A DNA stretch of 64,000 bases from Diphasiastrum complanatum (GCA_029204225.1 CM055093.1:24657912-24721911); one strand, 5' to 3'. Numbered from the stretch's first letter, positions 52,591 through 64,000 are shown. Notes: generated from the letters alone by a model not told the origin. Translations and numbers: made by a program.

Positions 52591-53497
52591 ATGGATGTTC
52601 ACGAGCCGCAACAGAATAGAGGTCGTCGTCCCACAAGAGTCAGCTACTAGAAGATCGCTTTTGGTCGTTTGATCTCTGTCGCACTTTTGCACTCTGTGTG
52701 TGTATGTTCTTCAAATCGCTCAGATGTTTATATAGTTGTTAGAAGATCTTTAGTTTAAAATATCGTTAACAGCCCTTGTATTTGATCCGTAGATCGGTTA
52801 TTGGTGCATCGTGAAGACGTGAAGAAGAAGTACAATAAAAGAATCTCCTTCGTATGCATAAGGAGCGTGAGAATGTGGGGCCATTGCAACCGTAGCTTGA
52901 CTGCAAGAGCATGAAGATGAAACCGTATGTCAACCGCAATCGTTGACTTGGTGGTTTCCTTCAGTCATCCGTCGTTCGTTCACTTCGTAGGAGACCGTAA
53001 GTGATAACTTTTGGTGTCTTGTAGTGCCTTTGGTGGTGAGTTTTAGTCTTTGCTTCGTTGATAGTAAGCAAGACTTTGCTGTCTTATAGTGCCTTTGGTG
53101 GTGAGTTGTAGCCTTCACTTCGTTGATAGTAAGCAAGACTTTGCGGTGTCATGCAATTCGTTCATTTCGTATGTAGACGTAGGCGAGACTCTGCGATTTC
53201 CTTCGGTTTTTTTCATAAGTGACCGTAGGCTAGACACTTACGGTTCTTGGCGGTGAGTCTTCACATGTGATCGTAAGCAAGACTTTGAGGTTTGCTTCAG
53301 TCTCTTCCATAAGTGACTATAGGCAAGACACTTATGGTTTCTGGCGATTCCTTACAGTGTCTTGCCTATTGAAGTTTTCCATGGATTTCTGTAGACTGTA
53401 AAAAAGGTAGACCATTTCTACAGATGCTTGAGAGAGTGATTTCCTAGGAGATGAAGGGGGTGAAAAGGATGAGTAGGAGTAAGATTAAACTCCAACA
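52579..53497 (-). repeat. Copia 3' LTR on the minus strand (left end tentative)
   Basis: The LTR begins at 53497 on the minus strand (TGTTGGAGTTTAATC...) right after the purine tract AAGGGGAG at 53498-53505. Inside, related units with GTGCCTTTGGTGGTGAGTT and GTAAGCAAGAC repeat (53020-53130). The left end is placed at the break with Tat leader sequence, between 52579 and 52596. Confidence 0.6.
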
Positions 53498-53505
53498 CTC
53501 CCCTT

Positions 53506-53725
53506 AAGCTTACTACTACGAATCTGAATTCAAATTGAGAATTAATAATCCTACCATAGTAGAATGTTTTTCCCTTGACAATGATTTTGTCAGAATATTA
53601 GCCAACATGTTGTCTGTGTGATAGTAACTTAGTACAACAATATTTTTTTTTGAATCTTCTCTCTAAGAAATTGAATTGAACTTCTATGTGTTTGGTTCTG
53701 AAAGAGAAAGATTTGGTCTTGATGT
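53506..53725 (-). pseudogene. Copia RNase H end
   Basis: The minus strand reads FLREKIQKKNIVV, then YHTDNMLANILTKSL, the last conserved block of copia pol before the PPT and LTR. Only this tail is present. Confidence 0.72.
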
Positions 53726-53860
53726 TACCAAGTTAATCAAGGGTAAATTGAAATTTATGAGTGAAGGACCATATCGAGTCAAAGAGATTTTATCCTATGG
53801 AGCATCGGCTTTAGAAGATCTTGATGGAGCTCAATTTGATATACACTAGTTTTGGTAGCC
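53726..53860 (+). pseudogene. Tat-like integrase C-terminal tail
   Basis: Plus strand: GKLKFMSEGPYRVKEIL, then ALEDLDGAQF and a stop, matching the SH3-like end of Tat/Athila integrases. It may be the remaining 3' part of the Tat element whose leader lies at 52284-52590. Confidence 0.6.
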
Positions 53861-54700
53861 TAGTTTTCCAACCTAGAGTTCCAACCTACATTTTTAGTTT
53901 TCTTTGATTTTTCAGTGTGGTTGTTTCCTACTACTTATTTTTATTCTTCTTGAAAAAAAATAGTACAATAAACAAAATAAGTGGAAAAAAAAAAAGAAAT
54001 AGAAAAAATGAATTATGATGAGCAAAAGTCAGAAAGTCATTAGAATGGAAACAGAGGAAAGAAAACTTTTTCAAGAAAAAAAAAGGAAGAAAAATATTTT
54101 CAAGAATATAGGAAACTTTTTTATTCAAACAATCAAGCCAACCCTCATCAAGCTCACAAATCATTCTAAATAGTGTTTTTTTAAACTACATTGAGGTGGG
54201 TGAAGGTCCGTTTATAGTAAAAGTGTCAAGTTTGATGTTAGACGAGAGTTCGGTTTTATGTCACTTTGGGGACCTTCACCGAGCATCAAGGAGTCATTAT
54301 GAACCTTCAACAACCTGACAGATGGATTCAGAACACCAAAATTAGGTTGGATAAAGGTTGAAACTCCAAAAAAAATCATTAAATGCAATACCTGGATGAG
54401 AAATCACATTGGATGAAGGCTGAACTTCATTAGATCTATTGAACCTCTGCCAACCTTCGCTACTAATCAGAAAACTTTGTAGCTATTTTCACAGTACTGA
54501 AGAGGCCTATCAAATATCTCAAGAACTGACCTGCCAAACAACACTGTCTAATAGGCCCTCTAAAATTCCCTAAATAAGACCCAAATTCAATTCATTTTTT
54601 GCCAGTGCTAGTTGGGCCCTTGCCAAAAGAATTTGTGAAAAATTTTGTTTACCATTATCAACCGATATTTTGCTTATATACTCTTGTCTCGCTTCATATT
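53861..54700. other. AT-rich stretch, no gene; possible Tat 3' region
   Basis: Contains A/T runs (53940-54110) and CTTCACCGAGC/CTTCGCC words like those in the Tat leader. No ORF. Confidence 0.4.
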
Positions 54701-54707
54701 TGCCAAC

Positions 54708-55088
54708 ATGTCATCTATTGATTCTGACAATTCTGCTCCACCCAAATAATTGGTCAAGAGGATCGTTTTTATTGAGCATGATCTAATGGTTCTTCCTAGC
54801 ATTGAACATGTGGCTGAATGGTTAACCCTTGCTGAGCCTATGCTCAAGATGATGGGCATTCATGTTGCTTCATTTAGCAACAAAATCAATATGGATTTCG
54901 GTGTCGTCCATAAAGTGTGTGTTTTTGAAGCCGCCCTAGCCACATTAGAAATTGTTTCTAGCACTAGGTCCACCCCTTCCCATAAGGTTGCACATAGTGT
55001 TGTCAAACCTTTCCTAGACACCCGAACATCCCAACTTCAGACAAATGATGGCTATCTCATTGATGCCATCCTAGATCATGTTGTCTAG
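54708..55088 (+). CDS. Unknown ORF with one in-frame stop, possibly a Tat accessory ORF
   Basis: The frame from ATG 54708 (MSSIDSDNSAPPK) has one stop at 54747-54749, then 112 open residues: VFIEHDLMVLPSIEHVAEWL, AEPMLKMMGIHVASF, VCVFEAALATLEIV. No known domain is seen. It lies between a Tat integrase tail and an inserted LTR element, where some Tat/Ogre elements carry extra ORFs. Function unknown. Confidence 0.35.
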
Positions 55089-55180
55089 GTCTGTTCCAAT
55101 TTGATCAACCAATTTCTGATTGTGAGAAACTTGAACTATATCTACTTCTACTGCGTCATGGTTATTTTTGGTTGTCGTAC

Positions 55181-55668
55181 TGTAAGAACCACCAAGTGAA
55201 GATCTACAAGGTTCCAATCACATGCAAACCAAAAGGACACCTGTGAAGCATGAACCACCCAACCAATATGGAGAGGCTAGTCAATACCCTAACCAATCCA
55301 CCCCCAAGCCACAGTGAAGAACACAAGAGAGGAGAGGAAACATTGGCTCAAGAATCACAATTCACAATAGGAGGAGGGGCGAGTTTCCACTAGACCTATT
55401 CTCCTCTAGAGAAAGAGAATATTCCCTTTAGGATTCCCATGCAACCTATATTGAGCTATTGATCTCCTATTCTTGCATTAAACCAGTCTTCACCATGCAT
55501 GTGCTTCGATGTCCAATTATAGGTCTGGGCCCTCATATGATTATTAATTATTTAATACGACCATGTCCGGAATGACGTAGCATAACTAATAACCACATAC
55601 AACTAGAGTGACCGGCTATCCACGTCAGGAATAATTTTGATTCCCTTGTACAGGACATGGACATAACA
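55181..55668 (-). repeat. 3' LTR of the chromovirus
   Basis: 488 bp, about 21 differences from the 5' copy by eye (roughly 4 percent), mostly transitions, no indels. Confidence 0.93.
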
Positions 55669-55744
55669 TTCTTCCCCCCTTAAACCATTTCTATCACTAG
55701 AAATGAAAACTAGGGAAATTACTCTTTCTGCTTTCGACCCTTTC

Positions 55745-55975
55745 TCATGAATCATCATCCTCAGTCTGGCCCTTCCACCTAATCAAGCACTCAGAGATAG
55801 AATGATTTCTCAATTGTTTATTTCTAGTTCTGAGTACCTTTTCAGGTTCCAAATGAACACCAAGCGATGAGTTCTCCAAATGGGTAAGATCCTCCTCTGA
55901 ACCAACTACTTCACCTTCATGCAAATTTAATGTCAATCGGCTTACATGAAACACTGGGTGAGCTGTAGTCTTGTT
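55745..55975 (-). pseudogene. Chromodomain end of the chromovirus
   Basis: HVSRL, then EPEKVLRTRNKQLRN and CLIRWKGQTEDDDS. The chromodomain ends early at a stop. It reads in another frame than the integrase before it. Confidence 0.7.
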
Positions 55976-56782
55976 CTAAAGTCTAGTTCGTAAACTAAAG
56001 AACCAATTTTCTTTATAATTCGAAACGGTCCACAATATCTCGTAGACAATTTATAATGCTTCCCTGTACTCATAGTCTTAGAATCTTTAGGTATTCTAAG
56101 ATATATCCAGTCATCAACTTTAAAATCTATGGGAGACCTCTTAAGATCGGCATATTGCCTAGCTCTATCCTGAGCACTCCGGATACAATCACGGGCCACT
56201 TGCAACATTTCACGCATATCATGCAAGAAATCTGCAACTTTCTGGATCTTAACAGACTTTGTCTCCACATTTACTGGAGATCTTAGCAGTTGACTTGATT
56301 GGTATAAAAGTAGCTAGCTTTGTCAACCTATCCACCACAACCCAAATAGAATCATTTTGGCGTTGGGTCCTTGGCAGTCCAACCACAAAATCCATAGATA
56401 TACTTTCCCATCGTTTTTGAGGGATATCTAGGGGATGTAGCAACCCTCCAGTCTTTAAGCGTTCAGCTTTGGCTAATTGGCAAGGTCTACACTTAACCAC
56501 ATAAGACTCGACAAATGGCTTGAGTTTCGGCCAATAAAACTCTCTTCTGACCAAGTCCAAAGTCTTGTGTATACCCGGATGACTTGCACAGGAAACGTCA
56601 TGACACTCATAAAGAATCTTCTTCTTTAACACATCATCCGTCGATACACAAATTTTCCCATTCCGAAATAGTAACCCACCTCGGATAGAGAACTGTTCCA
56701 CTATCTTCTTATCTTTCCTAGGAACCTGAGACCCCTGTGAGTAAATCTTTATTCCGTTCTCATTTTTTCTTGTCTCCACCAT
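55942..56782 (-). pseudogene. Chromovirus integrase with catalytic-core deletion
   Basis: The zinc domain is complete (ASHPGIHKTL, CRPCQLAK) and the first core Asp block is present (ISMDFVVGLPRTQ, VVVDRLTKLATFIP). Near 56275 the reading jumps to VNVETKSVKIQKVADFLHD, which normally lies about 150 residues later. The second Asp, the Glu and the AYNN-like stretch are lost, with a frame change. The C-terminal domain (WIYLRIPKDSK, RYCGPFRIIKKI) is kept. Confidence 0.85.
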
Positions 56783-56997
56783 CTTCCAAATGGGACCAAA
56801 ATGAGAATTTGATTCACATTTCCCTCTCAGTGAAAGATATAGATCAGTGGAAATCTGGGTGAAAGAAAGTTCATTTAATTCACCAATCCGACTAAGTGCA
56901 TCCGCAACTTGGTCAGAGCTGCCCTTGATATATCGGATCTCATGATCAAATTCTGCATAGGCTCAGCCCAGTGAGCTTTATGACCCCTTAGATAGTT

Positions 56998-57528
56998 CTA
57001 ATTACAAAAGTGCTTCAGAGGTTGGTGATCTGTATACACTATAAACTGACTACCATAAAGGTAATGCCCCCAGGTTTTAAGTGCATGAATAACAACAAAT
57101 AACTCTTTCTCCTGAGTTGTATAATGCAACTGAGGCCCCGTGAGTTTCTTGCTTTCAAAAGCTATCAGCCTATCCTCCTGTAGAAAAACTTCCCCTATCA
57201 TCTAATCACTTGCGTCAGTTCGCACGACGTAAGGTATATCAAGATTCATGATCTGTAAAACAGGAGTTGAAGCAACCATTTGCTTGAGTTTCTCAAAGCA
57301 TTGGTTCAATTCATCATTCCACTCAATAGGCTCGCTAGGTTGACCTCTCTTTTTCTTTTTATTAACTCTGCCTTTAGTCAAATTATTTAAGGGTGCTGCC
57401 ACTTTAGCATAATCCTCAATTGACTTATGAAAGAAAAATGAAAAACCGAGAAAAGATTTAACTTCTCTAACCGTCTTCGGTATCGGCCAATCAAGCACTG
57501 TCTTGACCTTACTCTCGTCAATCTCCAA
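56998..57528 (-). CDS. Chromovirus RT connection and RNase H
   Basis: VREVKSFLGFSFFFHKSIEDYAK, then RNase H with the start YVVRTDASD. A TAG stop at 57202 falls straight after it. The frame goes on with EDRLIAFESKKL, YTTQEKELF and YTDHQPLKH. Confidence 0.85.
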
Positions 57529-57611
57529 CCCACTACGGGTGATTTATGACCGAGGTACAACAACTCATGCTTAAAGAACTCACATTTAGATTCCTTAGCG
57601 TAGAGTTTCTC

Positions 57612-58330
57612 TCATCTGAGAATATCTAAGACAGTCTTATAATGACTCAAATGCTCCTTAAGTGTTCTACTGTAGATGAGAATATCATCTAAGAATACAA
57701 CCACAAACTTCTCTAGATATGGACAAAAAAGATCGTTCATCATTTGTTGGAACATAGCTGGTGCATTCGTTAACCCAAAAGGAAGCACAAGAAATTCATA
57801 GTGACCGAATCTCGTCCGAAAACCTATCTTCTGCATGTCACCCAGATGAATCCTAATCTGATGATATCTGGTTCTAAGATCTATCTTTGTGAAGTATTTA
57901 GCTCCACCTAATCGATCTACCAGATCATCCATACGAGGCAAAGGATATTTATTTTTAATAGTTACTTTATTCAACCCTTTGTAGTCCACACACATCCTGA
58001 AGCCTCCATTTTTCTTCGCTTTCAGAAGAACAGGAGCGCCCCAAGGCGACTTACTTGGCTGAATATGACCCATCTTTAGTTAGTTTTCAATTTGCTCAAT
58101 AATCTCTACCTCTTCTTTCTGAAAAACCTATAAGGTTGTCTAGAGATAAGGTGACTACCTGGAATTAACTCAACCTTATGGTCTATCGATCTGGATGGCG
58201 GTATTCCATGAGGTAATTCTTCTGGAAATACATCTTTGAATTCAGACAGTAACTTATTCTTCTCAATTTGCTCCTGATCTAAGTCTACCGAGTTAAGAAT
58301 TTTTGACAATTCACAACTACTTAGATACAT
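57612..58330 (-). CDS. Chromovirus pol linker and reverse transcriptase
   Basis: The linker ([20 protein letters not shown], to 58106) is followed, after a short broken stretch, by RT from 58073: [55 protein letters not shown] and the FLDD active site ([12 protein letters not shown]). Key residues are intact. Confidence 0.87.
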
Positions 58331-59778
58331 TTAAGATGAATCCAAAATTGGCCTAGAAAATAAAGAATAAGCTTCATATTGTGAATAAAAAATCTCCATT
58401 ATATTAGCAAATGAACTCATCCTAGATGGATGTACAAAATTGTTTCCAAACAATGTAACTATTTCTTTACCCTCCTGAAAAGAGAGAACATGCTTCTCAA
58501 AATCTATTTCAGGATGCTTATTAAATAACCACTCGTATCCTAGAATAATATCCGTACGTACTAAATCTAAAACATGAAAATCAATTAACTCTCTATAGTC
58601 CTGAATCCAAACAAGGAGTCTTGGAACTTTGATATCCCACGTCTCTAACTTTGCTCCTGAAGCTAGATATACTCGATATCTATGATTACTGGCTTCAAAT
58701 CTGAGTCCGAGTCTTTGCACAAGACCAGAGTTAATGAAATTATGAGTAGATCCACTGTCCACTGAAATACTAACTTCATGTCCATTAACAGTGCCTTTCA
58801 AACGAAATAAATCATTTGGCAAGAATGAAGTAGTACTGAAAGAACAATCACACTCACAATTAATTCTATTAATTTCCAGCTTAAGATTCTCTTTACCTGG
58901 AATCTCAATCACTTGATCTGCACCTTTCTTTCGTTCCGGGCAAAATTTCATAACGTGTCCAGGCTGACCGCAATGGAAACAAACATTGGTCCTTCTAGCC
59001 TTTTTCCGGGACAACTTTTTCTTTTGTCTAAATTCATATGCAGCTTGATCTAGTTCGTCGAAATATTTTTTATTCTTATTTCCACGAACTCTTTTCTTCC
59101 CTTTTTTCTGGCTGGGTCCAGATGATCCAGATGGATTACCCTGTAATTGCTTCCTAGATGCCACCACCGTGGAGTCGTATGCTTTCATGACACGAACTAC
59201 ATCATCAAAGGATTGAAGCATGTTATGCTTACACTCATTCTGATAATCTGCAGGCAGACCTAGGATAAACTGCCACAGAGCCAGTTTTGCATCAAGTGAG
59301 GGGACTTTATTCCATAAATCCATAAAATCTTGTAGGTACGAGTCCAAACTCTGAGTATCCATTTTGCAATTCACAAATCTTTGGTAAAAATCTGAGTCGT
59401 CCACAACCACAAACGACTTTCTGAACACCTCCATAAACTCGTCCCATGTGGTAGGTTTAGGTTGTAAATCACGCCACCACGACAAAGCTTTACCACGGAA
59501 GAACAAAGTAACACTTTCAATCTTTTTCTCCACAGGAATTCCATGTAAATTAAAATAACTGGTCCACTTGGTTAACAAGTCATCCACAATTTCAAGCTTC
59601 TTCTCTTTCTTCTCCCCTAAAAATGGTTCAGAGCTCTCACTTGATTTAACAGTACTTCACGTAAAGTGTTTATGTTGTTTATTTCATTAAGCACTTGGCT
59701 TAATGACTGATAAATTTGCATATAGGTAGGCATTGGCACCTGGCCATCGAGAGTTGCATTTGCATTATCGTTTGCCAT
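58331..59778 (-). CDS. Chromovirus gag and protease, one frameshift
   Basis: Gag ATG at 59776-59778 (MANDNANATLDGQ). A frameshift near 59625 breaks it. From 59587 it is open for 418 residues: LLTKWTSYFNLHG, LFFRGKALSWWRDL, SLDSYLQDFMDLW, zinc knuckle CFHCGQPGHVMKFC, protease site [32 protein letters not shown] stop at 58331 separates it from the next segment in the same frame. Confidence 0.87.
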
Positions 59779-61411
59779 ATTGATTTCTTGACATGCAAAA
59801 TTTTCTTAAATTAGTCGAGATCCAATCATCAACTAATAAGTGAAACGTTCAAAACCTTCAAAACAGGCTGATATCATTCAACAAGGTCTTTCACTTGTTT
59901 GAGCAATCTTTCGCAAACTCAATATTAGAACAATTAAGAAACAACCACTTTTTATGACCAATCACTAAAATTATTTTCAAAATCCGTTCGAAATGGTCAA
60001 TTGTGAAAATCGATTAATCAGATCGATTTTGCAAAAACATAGGCACTGTCACAAATCGATATCATTTCAAAAGATCCTGCATGGAACTACTCAGCATGCA
60101 CTGACTTTTCCAAAAAAAGTAAAATTTTTTCTTAAATAGCCTAGTTGCTAGGAAATCTGCTTTTTGATCTAGAATTGCTATTAATAGTCACATGCAAGAA
60201 TTATACTGATCAAAATCATTGGTTATGCATGCATCATGCATTTAAGCATGTATGCAGGTCTATCCATACATTTCCATCATCAGAAGAGCACTATACTGTA
60301 TTACAAGCATGCATGCATCAGAACAATTCCAAATTTTTGCAAATTTAGTTCAAAAATTGCCAAACTTTAGATGACCATAACTTTCTCTACAGGACACCAA
60401 ATTGGTTGCTATTAAGCACAGTACGGAGGGAGAATGGGTCTACAAGGCACTTGCCACATCACCTTGCACCTCTGGTTTCACACGTGCGAGCAGTAAATGT
60501 TTGAAAAACAGGTAGGAGGGTAACCTTTTTTGGAGAGGTATGATCAAAAAACACATCCCAGCCCAAAAGCCTTGGATCAGAGGTTACGAGAACTCTACTA
60601 AGGTTTATTAGAGAGGCATAGAAGCTTCTAACAGGTCCAGCAAGCAATCATTAGCTCAGATCATGCAAAAAATGCATTTTTGGCCTCCTTCAACAAGCAA
60701 AACTTCAATATGTTGGTGTCTAATGCACATCTATCCAAATTGGATGCATGATGGATCAAATCAGAGGCAATCCAACATATCTTTCAGCTCTGATACCACT
60801 GTAAGAGCCACCAAGTGAAGATCTGCCCCAAAATTAGTCCAAAAATCATTAGAAAAAACCTTGTTCTTTGACCAATTTTGACCAAATTTTGACCAGATTT
60901 TGTGGGGGAAATCCACAAATTCGTGCCTTCAAATGAAAATACCTATAAATCCATTGCATGCAAGCACTAAAAGTTCTGATTCAAGTCAAACATGGTTTCC
61001 ATAGCCTATTTATGGTCCAAAAATCCAAATTTTTGGTCGAAAATCACTATCTAATCAACCTTTTGACTTTTCAACCAACATGCAATCATTAAATTCTATA
61101 ATTAATGACTATAAAAAAAACAAGTACAATCTGGAAAACGTACTACACCAGATCCTATAATCAACTCCTTGCAAAAACCATCAATTCTAGGTGAAAAATT
61201 CACTAAATTCATCAAAAATTCTAAGATTTCCATCAAAATTCATGGAACAAATCCACAATTATGATCTTTAGGCTGAAAGTACATCAAGGATATGAGAATC
61301 CACCTACTTGAAATTGAATTCCAGGACCTGGAAGAAGAAGCAAAAAGTTACAACAAAGGAACTGCAAAATCCAAGATCCTGAAGTTCCACCTCCTGGTAG
61401 ATGTGATCCAA
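59779..61411 (-). other. Long untranslated leader of the chromovirus
   Basis: 1.6 kb between primer site and gag ATG with no ORF. GCATGCATG clusters lie at 60225-60320. The leader of the related element at 13973-15728 has equal length and style. At 60790-60830 a second CTCTGATACCACTGTAAGAGCCACCAAGTGAAG-like copy repeats the primer-site/LTR junction inside the leader. Confidence 0.6.
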
Positions 61412-61424
61412 GCTCTGATACCAC

Positions 61425-61912
61425 TGTAAGAACCACCAAGTGAAGATCTACAAGATTCCAATCACATGCAAACCAAAAGGACACCTGTGAAGCATGAACC
61501 ACTCAACCAATATGGAGAGGCTAGTCAATACCCTAACCAATCCACCCCCAAGCAATAGTGAAGAACACAAGAGAGGAGAGGAAACACTGGCTCAAGAATC
61601 ACAATTCACAATAGGAGGAGGGGCGAGTTTTCACTAGACCTATTCTCCTCTAGAGAGAGAGAATATTCCCTTTAGGATCCCCATGCAACCTATAATGAGC
61701 TATTGATCTCCTATTCTTGCATTAAAGCAGTCTTCACCATGCATGTGCTCCTATGTCCAATTATAGGTTTGTGCCCTCATATGATTATTAATTATTTAAT
61801 ACGACCACGTCCGGAATGATGTAGCATAACTAATAACCACATACAACTAGAGTGACCGGCTATCCACATCAGGAATAATTCCAATTCCCTTGTATAGGAC
61901 ATGGACATAACA
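61425..61912 (-). repeat. 5' LTR of the chromovirus
   Basis: Partner of the 3' LTR. On the minus strand it ends CTTACA, one base before TGGTATCAGAGC. Confidence 0.93.
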
Positions 61913-62129
61913 CGTACCCTGCAATGCTCCTAGCCTCTTTGGGTTCCAAGGCTTCTATAAAAGGGAAATCCTACCTACAATGGCTTAAAGCCCTTGGTAT
62001 CTTTTACAACCAAAACATAGGAGAGTTCCTAAATTTTGTTCTTGTTAGATATCAACAATCCACTTACGGAATTGTGATTTAACAACAAGGACCACACATG
62101 GTTTACCATCTCATTGTGAGTCTTTTCTA

Positions 62130-63000
62130 AGCCTGATGGAATTCAAAATCTCAACAAACTTTTGTCATGGATTTGTCCCTTTGATACTTTCTCTAGATGG
62201 CTTTGAAGGAAAAAAAAATGCTAAGATAAAAATCCTTTATCTAGAAGGAGATGTCATCTTATGGTGGGAGGTCCTAAAAGTCAATAATGAGAGACTACAA
62301 TTGATTGCTATAGTTTTGAAGATCAATGATGAGCATGTCACTTGACTAGGAAAATAAATAAATAAATAAATCCTTTCTCTTCAACGAGGTGGACTTCACC
62401 AATTCCAATGCTCAATCTTTTTTTTTTTAAACAAGTTCTAGAAGGTTTTACTTTAGATTTAGATTCTGAAAATCAAATTAGATGAAAACAAGTTAGAAAT
62501 TACCAAGTTGGGCTAAGGGCCCAATCCATGTAGAAGTCGATACACTTATCTCAACCCTAAGTGACAAGAGGGCAAAGTAAGAAATCTTTTTTTTTTTCCA
62601 AAGGTGCTCATAAGAACCATTTTGACCAAAAATAAATAAAAATAAGAACAACAAACTACCGAGAAAAAAATTTCTATGGAAAAGGGAAACATATTGCCGC
62701 CTCATGCCCACAACTCATAAATTGAATAGACTAGAAGGAGTCATTTATAATTCCTATGTGATGGATTTTGTTTTCTTTGAAGTCTCAAGCCAAATCGTGA
62801 TGGTTCTTTTTTGTTGAAAATACAACCATGTGTCTATCTATCTTCACAATGGTAGCACCCATAACTTCATATCTCCTTATATGGCTAAGTCTCTCCAACT
62901 TGACCTCACGCCTTGCACTCTACAAGTCGAGGGTCAATGTAAAAAAGGAGAGATCACTTATTAGAAAATCTATGAAGTAAGAGTGCATATCCTAACCTTC
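62130..63000 (+). pseudogene. Old Ty3 gag and protease remnant
   Basis: ILYLEGDVILWWEVLK (62250) is a gag fragment, and HNGSTHNFISPYMAKSLQLDL (from 62843) a protease fragment with the Asp of DSG lost. Several stops and shifts. 61918-62130 before it is a gap with no clear feature. Confidence 0.65.
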
Positions 63001-63049
63001 TTTCTTATACTTTTAAGAAAAAAATATTTGTATGTTAATCCAAAAAAGA

Positions 63050-63270
63050 GAGGCTCTTGGTACCAACACCTCCTAAAACATTGTTCCAAATTTGTAGAGG
63101 CTAGAGGCTCCTTGTTCCAACATGTCATGAAATATTGTCCAAAATGCTAGGAGGCTGCAAGATGTCCAAAGGTTCTTAATTCCAACATGTTTTAAATCAT
63201 GGCTCCAAATGCCCAGAGGCTACAGCATGTCTAGAGGCTCTTGTTCCAACATATTTTTTAAACATGGTTT
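63050..63270. repeat. Diverged tandem repeat, period about 64 bp
   Basis: AGAGGCTC(TT/CT)G and TTCCAACAT words recur near 63050, 63107, 63171 and 63235 together with CATGTCTAGAGGCT-like spacers. Confidence 0.6.
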
Positions 63271-64000
63271 TCATTCAATAAATTTTTAGGTACTTTTTAA
63301 AGCACATGTCACATGCCATTTGAATTAGAGGAACTCACAAAGCTAAAAGGGCCATTTCAAAAGATACTTTTTTTTTTCTATTAAATTTCTATATCCACAC
63401 ATAAACTCCAAAAATGTGAACATCGAGTATGTTTAAAAAGCATGTTATTGGTTGTAAAATTGAACATAGTCAAAATGACTAACTAGGCACAAACTCCAAC
63501 ACCATGACATTCTTTATAAGCCCCTTTTTAAGTTGAAAATTTCTCTATTTAAGAGTTTAGTTCTTCCAAGTACATGAAGTTTCACATGGTCTTGAATGCC
63601 TAAAGGTCCCATACATGTCCAATTTACCTATCAAAGATACACAATTATGAGAGTCTTAAGTCCTAAAAAATGAAACTAATGCCTTAATTTTCTGAATGCA
63701 TAGGCAACTCAATTGCATTGTATTGCGCCCATCTTCATTGCCTAGCAAGTTGAGTTGTCATTGGTAACTCAAGACATATGGGCCAATTGAAAACAAGGAA
63801 GACCAATGGGTAAATAATGAAGCATATTTATCTAAATACTTAAGAGACTTGTCTATAGAACATAAGAGACAAGTGGTCCATGTTTATACATTGACTTGAG
63901 TTGCTAGGGCATGCATGGGAGGTGGAATAAAGGCATTGGGCAAATCCACCTAATATCCATACATGGAGATTATGAGGAACGGATATTTTACAAGAACCAA
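63271..64000. other. No feature recognised
   Basis: AT-rich DNA without ORFs above chance on either strand. Confidence 0.4.

Larger units (their letters stand above)
55181..61912 (-). mobile_element. Chromovirus-type Ty3 element with both LTRs and target duplication
   Basis: 6.73 kb on the minus strand. LTRs at 55181-55668 and 61425-61912, 488 bp each, start TG and end CA on both strands. Target duplication CGTAC at 55176-55180 and 61913-61917. PPT AAGGGGGGAAGAA at 55669-55681 and tRNA-iMet primer site at 61412-61423. Pol order: protease, RT, RNase H, integrase, chromodomain. Several stops, a gag frameshift and an integrase-core deletion make it non-autonomous. Confidence 0.94.

Noticed and set aside
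54750-55088. Host gene
   Set aside because: No splice context, no known domain, an in-frame stop just upstream and retrotransposon sequence on both sides.

Overview
The window looks like nuclear DNA of a land plant with a large, repeat-rich genome. Two spliced host genes lie in a sea of LTR retrotransposons, satellites and AT-rich decay products. The plant placement rests on the two host proteins, which are plant-type, on the tRNA-iMet primer sites, and on chromovirus-, Tat- and copia-type elements. Introns of 2 to 8.4 kb filled with old LTR elements suggest a gymnosperm or another large-genome lineage. That is an inference and the species cannot be told from the sequence.

Host gene 1 (plus strand, 134-25003) is a non-lysosomal glucosylceramidase of GBA2 type (glycoside hydrolase family 116). 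Twelve exons join in one open frame of 886 residues and a stop. The first exons lie before the window. Six short exons sit in the first 1.6 kb, and four small exons are scattered to 18.6 kb. One 1465-bp exon holds the catalytic core, and a terminal exon ends at 25003. Its introns hold a nested pair of Ty3 elements (2.5-6.9 kb), a Tat-like gag and protease remnant (12.0-13.4 kb), a chromovirus 5' LTR with gag and protease (13.6-17.3 kb), two palindrome-rich small elements (17.3-19.2 kb) and an integrase remnant split by a solo LTR (20-21.3 kb).

Host gene 2 (plus strand, 32993-34173) is a phi-class glutathione S-transferase of 215 residues in three exons, with a TATA-like run about 130 bp before its ATG. 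It sits between a copia-type element with degenerate or replaced pol (27.3-30.7 kb) and a copia gag fragment (34.2-34.9 kb).

From 34 kb to the end the window is repeats. It holds a 980-bp terminal-inverted-repeat element (35163-36142), large CT/CA microsatellites (38.1 and 38.9-39.1 kb) and a minus-strand Ty1/copia element lacking both LTRs (39.8-43.6 kb). A Tat-like Ty3 element with its 5' LTR follows (43.7-49.3 kb), then a second LTR and leader of the same family (51.8-52.6 kb) and a minus-strand copia 3' end (52.6-53.7 kb). Next come a Tat integrase tail and an unknown ORF (53.7-55.1 kb), a minus-strand chromovirus with both LTRs and a target duplication (55181-61912), and an old Ty3 gag/protease remnant (62.1-63.0 kb).

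The best-supported novelties are: a recently moved Ty3 element that kept gag and chromodomain but lost protease, RT, RNase H and integrase core, with LTR ends AG...CT instead of TG...CA; a copia-type element whose pol region is three overlapping long open frames of mostly unrecognised protein; a TIR element with TTAA at both ends and internal 190-bp repeats; and a Tat lineage gag with three or four zinc knuckles.
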